This document shows, one piece after another, positions 12,957 to 17,696 of a stretch of DNA of 17,696 nucleotides. The stretch covers positions 1-17,696 of the forward strand of contig NZ_JAUMZV010000043.1 of assembly GCF_030527935.1 (NCBI RefSeq). The letters run 5' to 3'. Numbering within the stretch: the first letter of the stretch is position 1; each line of letters opens with the position of its first letter. The notes beneath the pieces were generated by a model. The model had not been told where the DNA came from, did no database searches, and was given only the letters and a program-made list of their open reading frames with translations. The position numbers and the translations under genes are program-made. This DNA is from Kingella sp. (in: b-proteobacteria). Lineage in GTDB: Bacteria; Pseudomonadota; Gammaproteobacteria; Burkholderiales; Neisseriaceae.

Positions 12957-13753
12957 CCCCTGATGCGCGATATGTGCGCGAGGCGATGTTTCAAGTGGCG
13001 ACCCAAGGCGGCTTTATGGCGGTGGTGGGCGAAAGTGGCGCGGGCAAATCCACCCTGCGCGAAGACCTGCAAGACCGCATTAACCGCGAAAATAAGCCTG
13101 TGATTGTGATTGAGCCTTATGTGCTGGCGATGGAGGACAACGATCAAAAGGGTAAAACGCTTAAAGCGGTGCACATTGCCGAAGCAGTACTGGAAGCGGT
13201 GTCGCCCAATACTGCGCCCAAGCGCAGCCCCGAGGCGCGGTTTCGCCAAATCCATCATGCGCTGATGGAGAGCGCGAAAGCGGGCAACAAGCACGTGCTG
13301 GTTATTGAAGAGGCGCATGGCTTGCCGCTGCCCACGCTGAAACATTTGAAACGCTTTTTTGAATTGAAAAACGGCTTTGAGCGGCTGATGGGCATTGTGC
13401 TGATTGGGCAGACCGAGCTGGCGCAAAAATTGAGCGAGAACAATCCGAACGTGCGCGAAGTGGTGCAACGCTGCGAGCTGGTTACGCTGCTGCCGCTAAC
13501 CGATGGCAGGCTGGCGGGCTATTTGAAGCATAAATTTGAACGCGCGGGCGCAGATGTGAACCAAATCTTAACCGATGATGCCATTGATGCCATCGCCGCG
13601 CGGCTGACGGTTACTTCCCGCGCCAGCAAAGGGCTGGAACAGCACAGCCTGCTGTATCCGCTCGCGGTAAACAATCTGGTGTCCGCCGCCATGAATGAAG
13701 CTGCGCAGCTGGGCTTTGCCAAGGTGGACGCGGATATTGTGAAGGGGGTGTGA
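12953..13753 (+). CDS. B: ATPase B, AAA+ domain (MuB-like transposition protein)
   Basis: A 266-residue AAA+ ATPase that in Mu selects target DNA, delivers it to the transposase and gives target immunity. Walker A is GESGAGKST (26-34), Walker B is HVLVIEEAH (114-122), and IGQTEL (151-156) is sensor-1-like. A helical C-terminus carries an R-finger-like region near VVQRCELVTLLPL. The only start that retains the whole domain is the TTG at 12953, overlapping the previous stop as TTGA with a poor ribosome-binding site. An ATG at 12986 would still keep Walker A. It reads as the C-terminal part of a full-length B. Confidence 0.88.
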   Translation: MTPDARYVREAMFQVATQGGFMAVVGESGAGKSTLREDLQDRINRENKPVIVIEPYVLAMEDNDQKGKTLKAVHIAEAVLEAVSPNTAPKRSPEARFRQIHHALMESAKAGNKHVLVIEEAHGLPLPTLKHLKRFFELKNGFERLMGIVLIGQTELAQKLSENNPNVREVVQRCELVTLLPLTDGRLAGYLKHKFERAGADVNQILTDDAIDAIAARLTVTSRASKGLEQHSLLYPLAVNNLVSAAMNEAAQLGFAKVDADIVKGV

Positions 13754-13754
13754 T

Positions 13755-14084
13755 ATGCGCCTATACACTTTTCAAGAAATGATGTCGGCGGTATTTGCCA
13801 GCGCGGGCGTGTTTTTCTATCTCGGCATCATGGCGGAGAGCAGCGTTCAGGCTGCACCCGTTGCGCCAAGGCAGCCTGAAATCGTGGTTTATAGCTGCGA
13901 CAACCTGCACCACGCGCCGCCTGCCAGCCAATACCCCGCCGACCACGCTGCCCGCTACGCGCTGCAACGTTTGCACAACGCCTGCGAAGCACAAAGCGAA
14001 GCCTTCGCCCTAGCCACGCTGTGGCAGCAAGACCCCAGCGCGGGCGAAGTATTAGAACCCCAGCCCAAGGAGCAACAGCCATGA
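13755..14084 (+). CDS. hypothetical early protein with N-terminal membrane segment
   Basis: A 109-residue protein I do not recognise. A hydrophobic stretch at about 8-25 (EMMSAVFASAGVFFYLGIMA) followed by SSVQAAP could be a signal peptide (cleavage near QAA) or a membrane anchor. The remainder is polar, rich in Ala, Gln and Pro, with two cysteines (VVYSCD and HNACEAQ). A DUS encodes residues RQPE in the linker. It starts 1 bp after the ATPase stop and overlaps the next gene by ATGA, so it belongs to the early operon. Confidence 0.62.
   Translation: MRLYTFQEMMSAVFASAGVFFYLGIMAESSVQAAPVAPRQPEIVVYSCDNLHHAPPASQYPADHAARYALQRLHNACEAQSEAFALATLWQQDPSAGEVLEPQPKEQQP
13869..13880 (+). repeat. DNA uptake sequence
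   Basis: Exact 12-mer on the plus strand within the small membrane-protein gene. A ten-base partial copy (TTCAGGCTGC) lies about 20 bp upstream. Confidence 0.9.
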
Positions 14085-14275
14085 CCCGCTATATTGTGTA
14101 CCTGCCCAGCCACACCCACGACCCTTTGCCCATCGGCACGCTTGACCACCGCGCTGCCGCTAACCAAGCCGTGTTGCAGCTGGACGGCAGCGGCAAAGAA
14201 ACGTTTTACAGCGTGGCGGCTGCCATGAACAGCGTGCAACGCCGCTACCCCAGCGCATTTGCGGAGGAAGCATGA
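14081..14275 (+). CDS. hypothetical early protein, 64 residues
   Basis: A small protein beginning MTRYIVYLPSHTHDPLPIGT. The pattern is strand, loop, then helices (DHRAAANQAVLQLDG; SVAAAMNSVQRRYPSAF), suggesting a compact alpha/beta fold. No catalytic motif or membrane segment is seen. The start at 14081 was chosen for the ATGA overlap and the AAGGAG upstream. Its stop overlaps the next start by ATGA. Function is unknown. Confidence 0.6.
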   Translation: MTRYIVYLPSHTHDPLPIGTLDHRAAANQAVLQLDGSGKETFYSVAAAMNSVQRRYPSAFAEEA

Positions 14276-14481
14276 AGATTGTTAAAGAATACAGCCTAGA
14301 AATCCGCATCACGCGGAAAGGCGATAAGTTTGGCTGCGACATTACCAACCGAGACGGCGTGCTGCTGTATGGCGCGTTCCTTGAATACAGCCATGAGAAC
14401 GATGCCATCTACGCCGCGCTGCATGGCTTGGCAACGGCAAATAATTTTTCAGGCTGCCTACAAGAGGCGGAGACACCATGA
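14272..14481 (+). CDS. hypothetical early protein, 69 residues
   Basis: A small protein with a strand-rich N-terminus (YSLEIRITRKGDKFGCDITN, DGVLLYGAFLEY) and a short helix (NDAIYAALHGLATA). The fold may be a small beta-sheet domain. The C-terminal SGCL is encoded by a DUS, which suggests the tail tolerates change. It is coupled to both neighbours by ATGA overlaps. Function is unknown. Confidence 0.6.
   Translation: MKIVKEYSLEIRITRKGDKFGCDITNRDGVLLYGAFLEYSHENDAIYAALHGLATANNFSGCLQEAETP
14448..14459 (-). repeat. DNA uptake sequence
   Basis: Exact 12-mer at the 3' end of the 69-residue gene, 18 bp before the next start codon. Confidence 0.9.
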
Positions 14482-14951
14482 AAACCCGCTGCCCCTGCTG
14501 TGGCGCGGAAAACAGCCTAGACGCGCTGATTGCCCACGATGGCGCACGCCAAGCCGTATGGGCGGCGGCGCAAACGGGCGGCGAAGTGGGCAGGCTGGCG
14601 GTGCAATACACCGCGCTGTTCCGCCCCGCCAAAACCGCGCTGACCTTTGAGCGCATGGCGAAACTGCTGGGCGAGCTGCTGCCCGATATGGAGCGCGGCG
14701 CAATCAGCCGCAACGGTTTGGAATATCCCGCCCCGCCCGAAGCATGGCTTTACGGCTTTCGCGAGCTGCTGGCGCGGCGCAACACAGGCAGCCTGAAACT
14801 GCCGCTCAAATCGCACGGCTATCTCTACGAAGTCATCAGCGGCTGGCAAGGGCAGGGCTTGCAAACGCTGCCCGCCGCGCCCGAGCAAAGTCAGCCTGAA
14901 AATAGCCAAACATTGAACGCCGCCATGACTTTACAAGGATTGCGCCGATGA
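14478..14951 (+). CDS. conserved transposable-phage protein with N-terminal CPCC
   Basis: A 157-residue protein of a family I remember from BcepMu-like phages, without a known role. The N-terminal CPCCGAENSLDALIAHDGAR has a Cys pair C5-x-x-C8 that looks like half of a zinc knuckle. The conserved core runs VGRLAVQYTALFRPAKTALT (35-54), LLGELLPDMERGAISRNG (63-80) and LKLPLKSHGYLYEVISGW (106-123). A DUS encodes the GSLK at 103. Gene order in early operons and the helical, DnaT/helicase-loader-like look suggest a DNA-metabolism role, but this is speculation. GGAG precedes the ATG. Confidence 0.72.
   Translation: MKTRCPCCGAENSLDALIAHDGARQAVWAAAQTGGEVGRLAVQYTALFRPAKTALTFERMAKLLGELLPDMERGAISRNGLEYPAPPEAWLYGFRELLARRNTGSLKLPLKSHGYLYEVISGWQGQGLQTLPAAPEQSQPENSQTLNAAMTLQGLRR
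14786..14797 (+). repeat. DNA uptake sequence
   Basis: Exact 12-mer on the plus strand within the CPCC protein gene. Confidence 0.9.
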
Positions 14952-15343
14952 CTGCCCCGTGCAAGATGCCCGATTGGGCGTACAACCAAATGATAGAGGG
15001 CTTGCAAAAGCTGCTGGTGCTGCGCTTGCAAGGCTCGCCGCCTGCCGATGCGATTGCTGCCGTGGCGGCGGTGTGGGAAGAAGCCTTAACCCCGACCACA
15101 TGGACGTGGCAGCCTGAAACCGACAGCGAACGCCTGCCCACTGCCTTTCGCCGCCTAATCCGCCAAGCCGATAGATGGGCGCAGCCCGCCCAGCTTATCC
15201 ACTTGATACCGCCGCGCCGCGAACTGCCCGTAGCAGGGCTGCTGGAAAACAAGCGCAATCCGCCCAGCGCAGCCGAACGCCAAGCCGCGCAAGAGCGGGT
15301 ACGGCAGATGTTGAACCGATTAACCCAGTCCAAGAAATTTTAG
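14948..15343 (+). CDS. hypothetical early protein, partner of the CPCC gene
   Basis: A 131-residue helical protein. It has a hydrophobic helix LLVLRLQGSPPADAIAAVAA (22-41), WEEALTP, a middle part FRRLIRQADRWAQPAQLIHL, and a basic C-terminus ending RVRQMLNRL. ATGA overlap with the upstream gene points to coupled production. I recall similar pairs in related phages but cannot name a function. A near-DUS (11 of 12) lies at about 15108. Confidence 0.62.
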   Translation: MTAPCKMPDWAYNQMIEGLQKLLVLRLQGSPPADAIAAVAAVWEEALTPTTWTWQPETDSERLPTAFRRLIRQADRWAQPAQLIHLIPPRRELPVAGLLENKRNPPSAAERQAAQERVRQMLNRLTQSKKF

Positions 15344-15351
15344 GAGACACT

Positions 15352-15963
15352 ATGAAAGACCTTGATTTAAAACAATATCGCCAAGATGCACGCGGCAATC
15401 TTGTGCCGATTGCCAACATGAAGCCGATTGATTTGGCGCGTGATGATTTTATCCGCGAAGCCTTCGCGCAAGTCCTGCCGCTGCGCGAACAAATGAAAGA
15501 GTTGAAAGCGCAGCAAATGGCAGATGCCAACGCCTTTATTGATTTGAGCGTGGAGCAGTACGGCGCGAAACGCAGCGTGAAAGGCAACACCATGCTGACC
15601 AGCTTTGACGGCAACCTGCGCATTGTCATCGCCCAAGCCGATGTGCTGCACTTTGACGAGCGGTTGCAGGCTGCCAAGGCGTTGATTGACGAGTGCCTGA
15701 ACGAGTGGACGCAGGATAGCCGCGCGGAGTTGAAAGCGTTTGTGCTGCAAGCGTTTGACGTGAGCAAGGAAGGAAAGATTAACGTGCGCAAGGTAATGGA
15801 TTTGCGTAAATTGGAAATTGACGACCCTAAATGGAAACGCGCCATGCAGGCGATTGCTGACAGCCTGCACACGCAAGCCACGCGCGAGTATATCCGCTAC
15901 TACCAACGCAATGAAGAGACAGGGAAGTATGAGCAAGTGGTGTTGGATTTTGCGGGGGTGTAG
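15352..15963 (+). CDS. DUF3164 phage protein
   Basis: A 203-residue protein of the DUF3164 family (PF11363), common in the early regions of Mu-like phages. Typical parts are KYRQDARGN-like YRQDARGNLVPIANMKPID at the N-terminus, a helical middle with FIDLSVEQYG, TMLTSFDGNLRIVIAQAD (79-96), an acidic helical region, and the C-terminal DDPKWKRAMQAIADSLHTQ ... YIRYYQRNEETGKYE. The role is unknown; the family is sometimes mislabelled as a sulfate transporter. The start at 15352 has AGGAGA; a longer in-frame reading runs into the upstream gene. Confidence 0.88.
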   Translation: MKDLDLKQYRQDARGNLVPIANMKPIDLARDDFIREAFAQVLPLREQMKELKAQQMADANAFIDLSVEQYGAKRSVKGNTMLTSFDGNLRIVIAQADVLHFDERLQAAKALIDECLNEWTQDSRAELKAFVLQAFDVSKEGKINVRKVMDLRKLEIDDPKWKRAMQAIADSLHTQATREYIRYYQRNEETGKYEQVVLDFAGV

Positions 15964-15965
15964 CC

Positions 15966-16124
15966 ATGAACCGCTACATTAAAAAACGTGGCAGAAAATG
16001 GATAGGCTATGAAGTCTATTCACCCTACACACCCGCAGGGCATCGCTCTGGCATTAAACGCTTTAAGGCTATGATGAGATTTGATAGCTTGGATGCAGCG
16101 ATGGTATGGCTAAACAGCCCGTAG
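15966..16124 (+). CDS. small hypothetical protein, 52 residues
   Basis: A short basic frame starting 2 bp after the DUF3164 stop: MNRYIKKRGRKWIGYEVYSP, then TPAGHRSGIKRFKAMMRFDS and LDAAMVWLNSP. The Lys/Arg-rich, aromatic N-terminus and close spacing argue for a real gene, possibly nucleic-acid-binding. No ribosome-binding site is strong; coupling to the upstream stop is likely. I do not recognise it. Confidence 0.5.
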   Translation: MNRYIKKRGRKWIGYEVYSPYTPAGHRSGIKRFKAMMRFDSLDAAMVWLNSP

Positions 16125-16202
16125 CCTACGCAATTTAAAAACCCGCCCCAGCGGAGCGGCAAATCCGCCCTTTCTTTAACCCTTGTAAACAGGAGAACTA
16201 CC

Positions 16203-16475
16203 ATGAATAAATCCGAACTGGTCAAACAAATCGCCACCCTAGCGGGGCTAACGCAAGCGCAAGCAGCCAACGCGCTGGACGCATTCTGCGTTGCCGTCAT
16301 CAACACGTTGGAAGACGATGGCGAAGTGAGCATTGTGAACTTTGGCACATTCAAAGCCATTCGCCGCGCCGAGCGCAAAGGGCGCAACCCGAAAACAGGC
16401 GAAGAGCTGACCATTGCCGCGCACTATGTGCCCAAGTTCAGCGCGGGCAAGGCGTTGCGAGACGCAGTTAAATAA
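16203..16475 (+). CDS. HU-family DNA-binding protein
   Basis: A 90-residue histone-like protein of full family length. It begins MNKSELVKQIATLAGLTQAQ and has the conserved VSIVNFGTFKAIRRAERKGRNPKTGEEL (43-70), including the GTF and RxGRNPxTG signature of the DNA-bending arm, then KFSAGKALRDAVK. HU and IHF bend DNA; Mu transposition needs HU at the transpososome and IHF at the enhancer, so a phage copy could supply this. AGGAG precedes the ATG. It is followed at once by a DUS-pair terminator. A bacterial chromosomal origin is possible, but the early-operon position supports a phage gene. Confidence 0.92.
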   Translation: MNKSELVKQIATLAGLTQAQAANALDAFCVAVINTLEDDGEVSIVNFGTFKAIRRAERKGRNPKTGEELTIAAHYVPKFSAGKALRDAVK

Positions 16476-16480
16476 CCCAC

Positions 16481-16492
16481 AGGCAGCCTGAA
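16481..16492 (+). repeat. DNA uptake sequence, first arm of terminator
   Basis: Exact 12-mer on the plus strand. Confidence 0.9.
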
Positions 16493-16506
16493 ACGCATTC
16501 CCGCTT

Positions 16507-16518
16507 TTCAGGCTGCCT
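16507..16518 (-). repeat. DNA uptake sequence, second arm of terminator
   Basis: Exact 12-mer on the minus strand, inverted relative to the copy at 16481. Confidence 0.9.
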
Positions 16519-16534
16519 TTTTAGGAGCAATACG

Positions 16535-16957
16535 ATGACAGACGATAAAATTAAATCGCGCTTAATCCGCTTAATCCACATCGCCAAGCAGCAGGTAGGC
16601 ATGGGCGAACGTGAATACCGCACCCTGCTGGCAAACGTGTCGCGCGGCAAAAACAGCAGCAAAGATTTAAGCCGCGAGCAGCTGGAAACCGTGCTGCGCC
16701 ACATGAAAGCGCAGGGCTTTGTGGTAGCGGTGCAAACGCCCAATGGGCGCGAGCCTTATCGGAATATATCGGAGCCGCAGCAAAAAATCCGCTCGCTATG
16801 GTTGGAATTGCACGAAGCGGGCGCGGTGCGGGTGGCGGCGGAGAGCGCAATGTTTGCCTTTTGCCAAAAGCACGGCGGCAAGCAATGGCATCAAGACAGC
16901 GATGCTATGCGGGATATTATTGAGCGGTTGAAAAAATGGCGAGACCGTGTGGTATAA
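16535..16957 (+). CDS. gemA: GemA-like protein (Mu gp16, DUF1018)
   Basis: A 140-residue protein of the GemA/DUF1018 family. Family features are RLIRLIHIAKQQVGMGEREY (9-28), YRTLLANVSRGKNSSKDLSR, then the C-terminal half with QQKIRSLWLELHEAGAV and DIIERLKKWRD. In Mu, GemA is an early protein reported to affect host gene expression and DNA topology. AGGAG at 16523-16527 comes directly after the terminator T-run, so some readthrough or a nearby promoter must drive it. Confidence 0.88.
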   Translation: MTDDKIKSRLIRLIHIAKQQVGMGEREYRTLLANVSRGKNSSKDLSREQLETVLRHMKAQGFVVAVQTPNGREPYRNISEPQQKIRSLWLELHEAGAVRVAAESAMFAFCQKHGGKQWHQDSDAMRDIIERLKKWRDRVV

Positions 16958-16980
16958 GAATCTGTATTCATCATTTGTAT

Positions 16981-17010
16981 AGGCAGCTTTTCAGGCTGCC
17001 TTTGTTGTTT
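16981..17010 (+). terminator. hairpin terminator after gemA, DUS-derived
   Basis: AGGCAGC (16981-16987) pairs with GCTGCCT (16995-17001) around a 7-nt loop, followed by the T-rich TTGTTGTTTT. The second arm is part of an exact DUS. It should end the early transcript before the activator gene. Confidence 0.65.
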
Positions 17011-17016
17011 TATAAT
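16988..17016 (+). promoter_or_regulatory. candidate promoter of the Mor/C activator gene
   Basis: TTTTCA (16988-16993, 4 of 6 to the -35 consensus), a 17-bp spacer and a perfect TATAAT (17011-17016). The -35 lies in the terminator loop and DUS. An AT-rich dyad ATAATAT-TG-ATATTAT (17012-17027) overlaps the -10. An independent promoter for the middle/late activator would be reasonable after a terminator. Confidence 0.45.
16990..17001 (-). repeat. DNA uptake sequence in post-gemA hairpin
   Basis: Exact 12-mer on the minus strand. Confidence 0.9.
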
Positions 17017-17068
17017 ATTGATATTATTATGATTTTTGCAACAATATTTCAAAAATGAAAGGACACGC

Positions 17069-17416
17069 ATGGCAGACAGCCGCATTCCCGAGCTGATTGC
17101 TGATTTGGAAGACCAAGCCACCGCCTGCCTGCTGGCAAGCGTGCCGCATATCAACCGCCCGACCGCCGTGCAAATCAGCAAAAAGCTCGCCCGCTACCTG
17201 ACCGACAACTGGCGCGGGCAGATTATCTATTTCCCGAAAAACGCAGGCGGCGAGCTGGACGAGCGCGACAAACAGATTTGGGCGGAGTTTGACGGCAGAA
17301 ACCACCAGCAGCTGGCGAAAAAATACAACCTTGCCACCCAACAGATCTATCAAATCATCAAACGCGCCCGCGCTGCCGATGCGCAGGCACGGCAAAGGAG
17401 CATTTTTGATGAGTAA
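17069..17416 (+). CDS. Mor/C-family transcription activator
   Basis: A 115-residue activator of the Mor family (PF08765). The N-terminal dimerisation domain reads LIADLEDQATACLLASVPHI and ISKKLARYLTDNWRGQIIYF, with the typical GQIIYFPKN strand. The C-terminal HTH is RNHQQLAKKYNLATQQIYQI (about 72-91) followed by IKRARA. In Mu, Mor activates the middle promoter and C the late promoters; only one such gene is here, so it may do both jobs. The start at 17069 has AAAGGA; an upstream in-frame ATG at 17036 lacks one. The gene is at the far end of the early operon from the repressor. Confidence 0.9.
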   Translation: MADSRIPELIADLEDQATACLLASVPHINRPTAVQISKKLARYLTDNWRGQIIYFPKNAGGELDERDKQIWAEFDGRNHQQLAKKYNLATQQIYQIIKRARAADAQARQRSIFDE

Positions 17417-17507
17417 GCATTTCCCCGTTTTCCCCCAACCAACACGGCGCGTTTCCCCCTCGCTCCGATTTTTTTCGCCGCGCAATCTGGCTTTAAGGCA
17501 AAAATAG
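17409..17507 (+). CDS. possible 32-residue proline-rich peptide
   Basis: A short frame overlapping the activator's stop, with AAAGGAG (17393-17399) 9 bp before its ATG. It begins MSKHFPVFPQPTRRVSPSLR and ends FFSPRNLALRQK. The ribosome-binding site and overlap make it possible, but the length is small and the C-rich composition may reflect phage-end DNA. Low confidence. Confidence 0.25.
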   Translation: MSKHFPVFPQPTRRVSPSLRFFSPRNLALRQK

Positions 17508-17618
17508 CGATTAGACCAAAACAGACCACCCCAGCAGCGCGATGCGCCACTCAAACGAGCGTTTGCCTATCCCGCGCCTTAAACGCGTTTAAAACGCAAC
17601 AGAGCGCGATTTCTGCCC
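17508..17618. other. non-coding phage-end candidate with two dyads
   Basis: No gene is visible. CAAACG-AG-CGTTTG (17552-17565) and the perfect 14-bp palindrome TTAAACG-CGTTTAA (17579-17592) share the half-site AAACG/CGTTT. In a BcepMu-type layout the phage terminus with its transposase-binding sites should lie just beyond the activator gene, so this stretch is the natural candidate. I cannot define the exact end. Confidence 0.35.
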
Positions 17619-17644
17619 GCAGCCGTTTTCAGGCTGCTTTTTTT
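17619..17644 (+). terminator. strong intrinsic terminator
   Basis: GCAGCC (17619-17624) pairs with GGCTGC (17632-17637) around GTTTTCA, followed by seven T residues. It includes a 10-base partial DUS (TTCAGGCTGC). It would end plus-strand transcription from the activator gene, or belong to a flanking host gene. Confidence 0.8.
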
Positions 17645-17646
17645 AA

Positions 17647-17696
17647 GGGGCTGTCCTAGATAACTAGGACAAATCGTGCTTTACTAGTTGTTTTAA
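17647..17696. mobile_element. terminal repeat of a probable IS1016-type (IS1595-family) element
   Basis: GGGGCTGTCC at 17647-17656 is the typical outer end of IS1016/IS1595-like elements, as I recall it. It runs into the dyad GTCCTAG-ATAA-CTAGGAC (17653-17670). The sequence begins abruptly two bases after the terminator T-run. The window ends before any transposase codons, so an IS cannot be told from a short non-autonomous derivative. Confidence 0.55.

Larger units (their letters stand above)
16481..16522 (+). terminator. terminator made of an inverted DUS pair
   Basis: AGGCAGCCTGAAA (16481-16493) pairs with TTTCAGGCTGCCT (16506-16518) around a 12-nt loop, followed by TTTT. Paired uptake sequences used as terminators are well known in Neisseriaceae. 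It lies between the HU and gemA genes. Confidence 0.8.

Noticed and set aside
12940..12960. Programmed -1 frameshift site in ATPase B
   Set aside because: The T5 run lies near the join, but in-frame codons GTT TTT ATT do not form a slippery X-XXY-YYZ heptamer and I see no clear downstream stem. Mutation, base-call error or reinitiation at TTG is more likely, so it is kept only as an open alternative.
15195..15936. Two long minus-strand frames opposite DUF3164
   Set aside because: Antisense shadows; the plus-strand gene has a good ribosome-binding site and matches its family.
16125..16202. Terminator before the HU gene (GCGGA ... TCCGC, then CTTTCTTT)
   Set aside because: The stem is only five base pairs and the T-run is broken by C; too weak to list.
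1..17696. tRNA, rRNA or known riboswitch
   Set aside because: I saw no cloverleaf, rRNA-conserved or riboswitch-like segments in the non-coding gaps, which are all short.

Overview
The window holds most of the left and early parts of a Mu-like transposable prophage in a naturally transformable member of the Neisseriaceae. The host assignment rests on fifteen exact copies, by hand count, of the 12-mer AGGCAGCCTGAA or its complement. This is the DNA uptake sequence (DUS) dialect described for Kingella-type Neisseriaceae. Phage identity rests on a full set of Mu-family proteins: GemA, Mor/C activator, DDE transposase A, ATPase B, DUF3164, HU, terminase, portal, gpF and gpG. The species cannot be fixed from this window.

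Layout. Positions 1-66 are the last codons of an IS5-family transposase (+ strand), followed by about 100 bp of probable IS end and then a terminator. From 209 to 9282 everything is on the minus strand. Read from the repressor outwards the order is: S24-type repressor; two cargo genes (Excalibur protein, lipoprotein); a lysis cassette (NlpC/P60-like endolysin, small secreted peptide, holin-like protein, nested Rz/Rz1 spanins); two small proteins; gp26-like winged helix; small terminase (gp27/DUF3486); large terminase (gp28); portal (gp29/DUF935); head morphogenesis F (gp30); and virion morphogenesis G. The late genes stop at G. Protease/scaffold, major head and tail genes are not in the window, and an IS lies where they should begin.

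From 9422 to about 17.5 kb everything is on the plus strand: a BcepMu gp16/Ner-like regulator, a winged-helix protein, a DUF3102 protein, transposase A, ATPase B (split by a frame change), five small conserved early proteins, DUF3164, a 52-residue protein, HU, GemA, and a Mor/C activator behind its own terminator and promoter. A strong terminator follows, and 2 bp later a sequence like an IS1016-type (IS1595 family) terminal repeat begins.

How it works together. The repressor and early operon diverge from a 139-bp region that carries four copies of one dyad (GGAA-ATA-TTCC type). One copy lies between the -35 and -10 of the likely early promoter, and one lies on each ribosome-binding site. The divergent order, with lysis genes beyond the repressor and mor at the far end of the early operon, resembles Burkholderia phage BcepMu rather than Mu itself. 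The most interesting items are the operator array, a perfect 26-bp palindrome before the DUF3102 gene, the frame-split B gene, a 30-bp inverted repeat covering the endolysin leader, the repressor-linked cargo operon, and the reuse of DUS copies as terminators and a possible -35 element.
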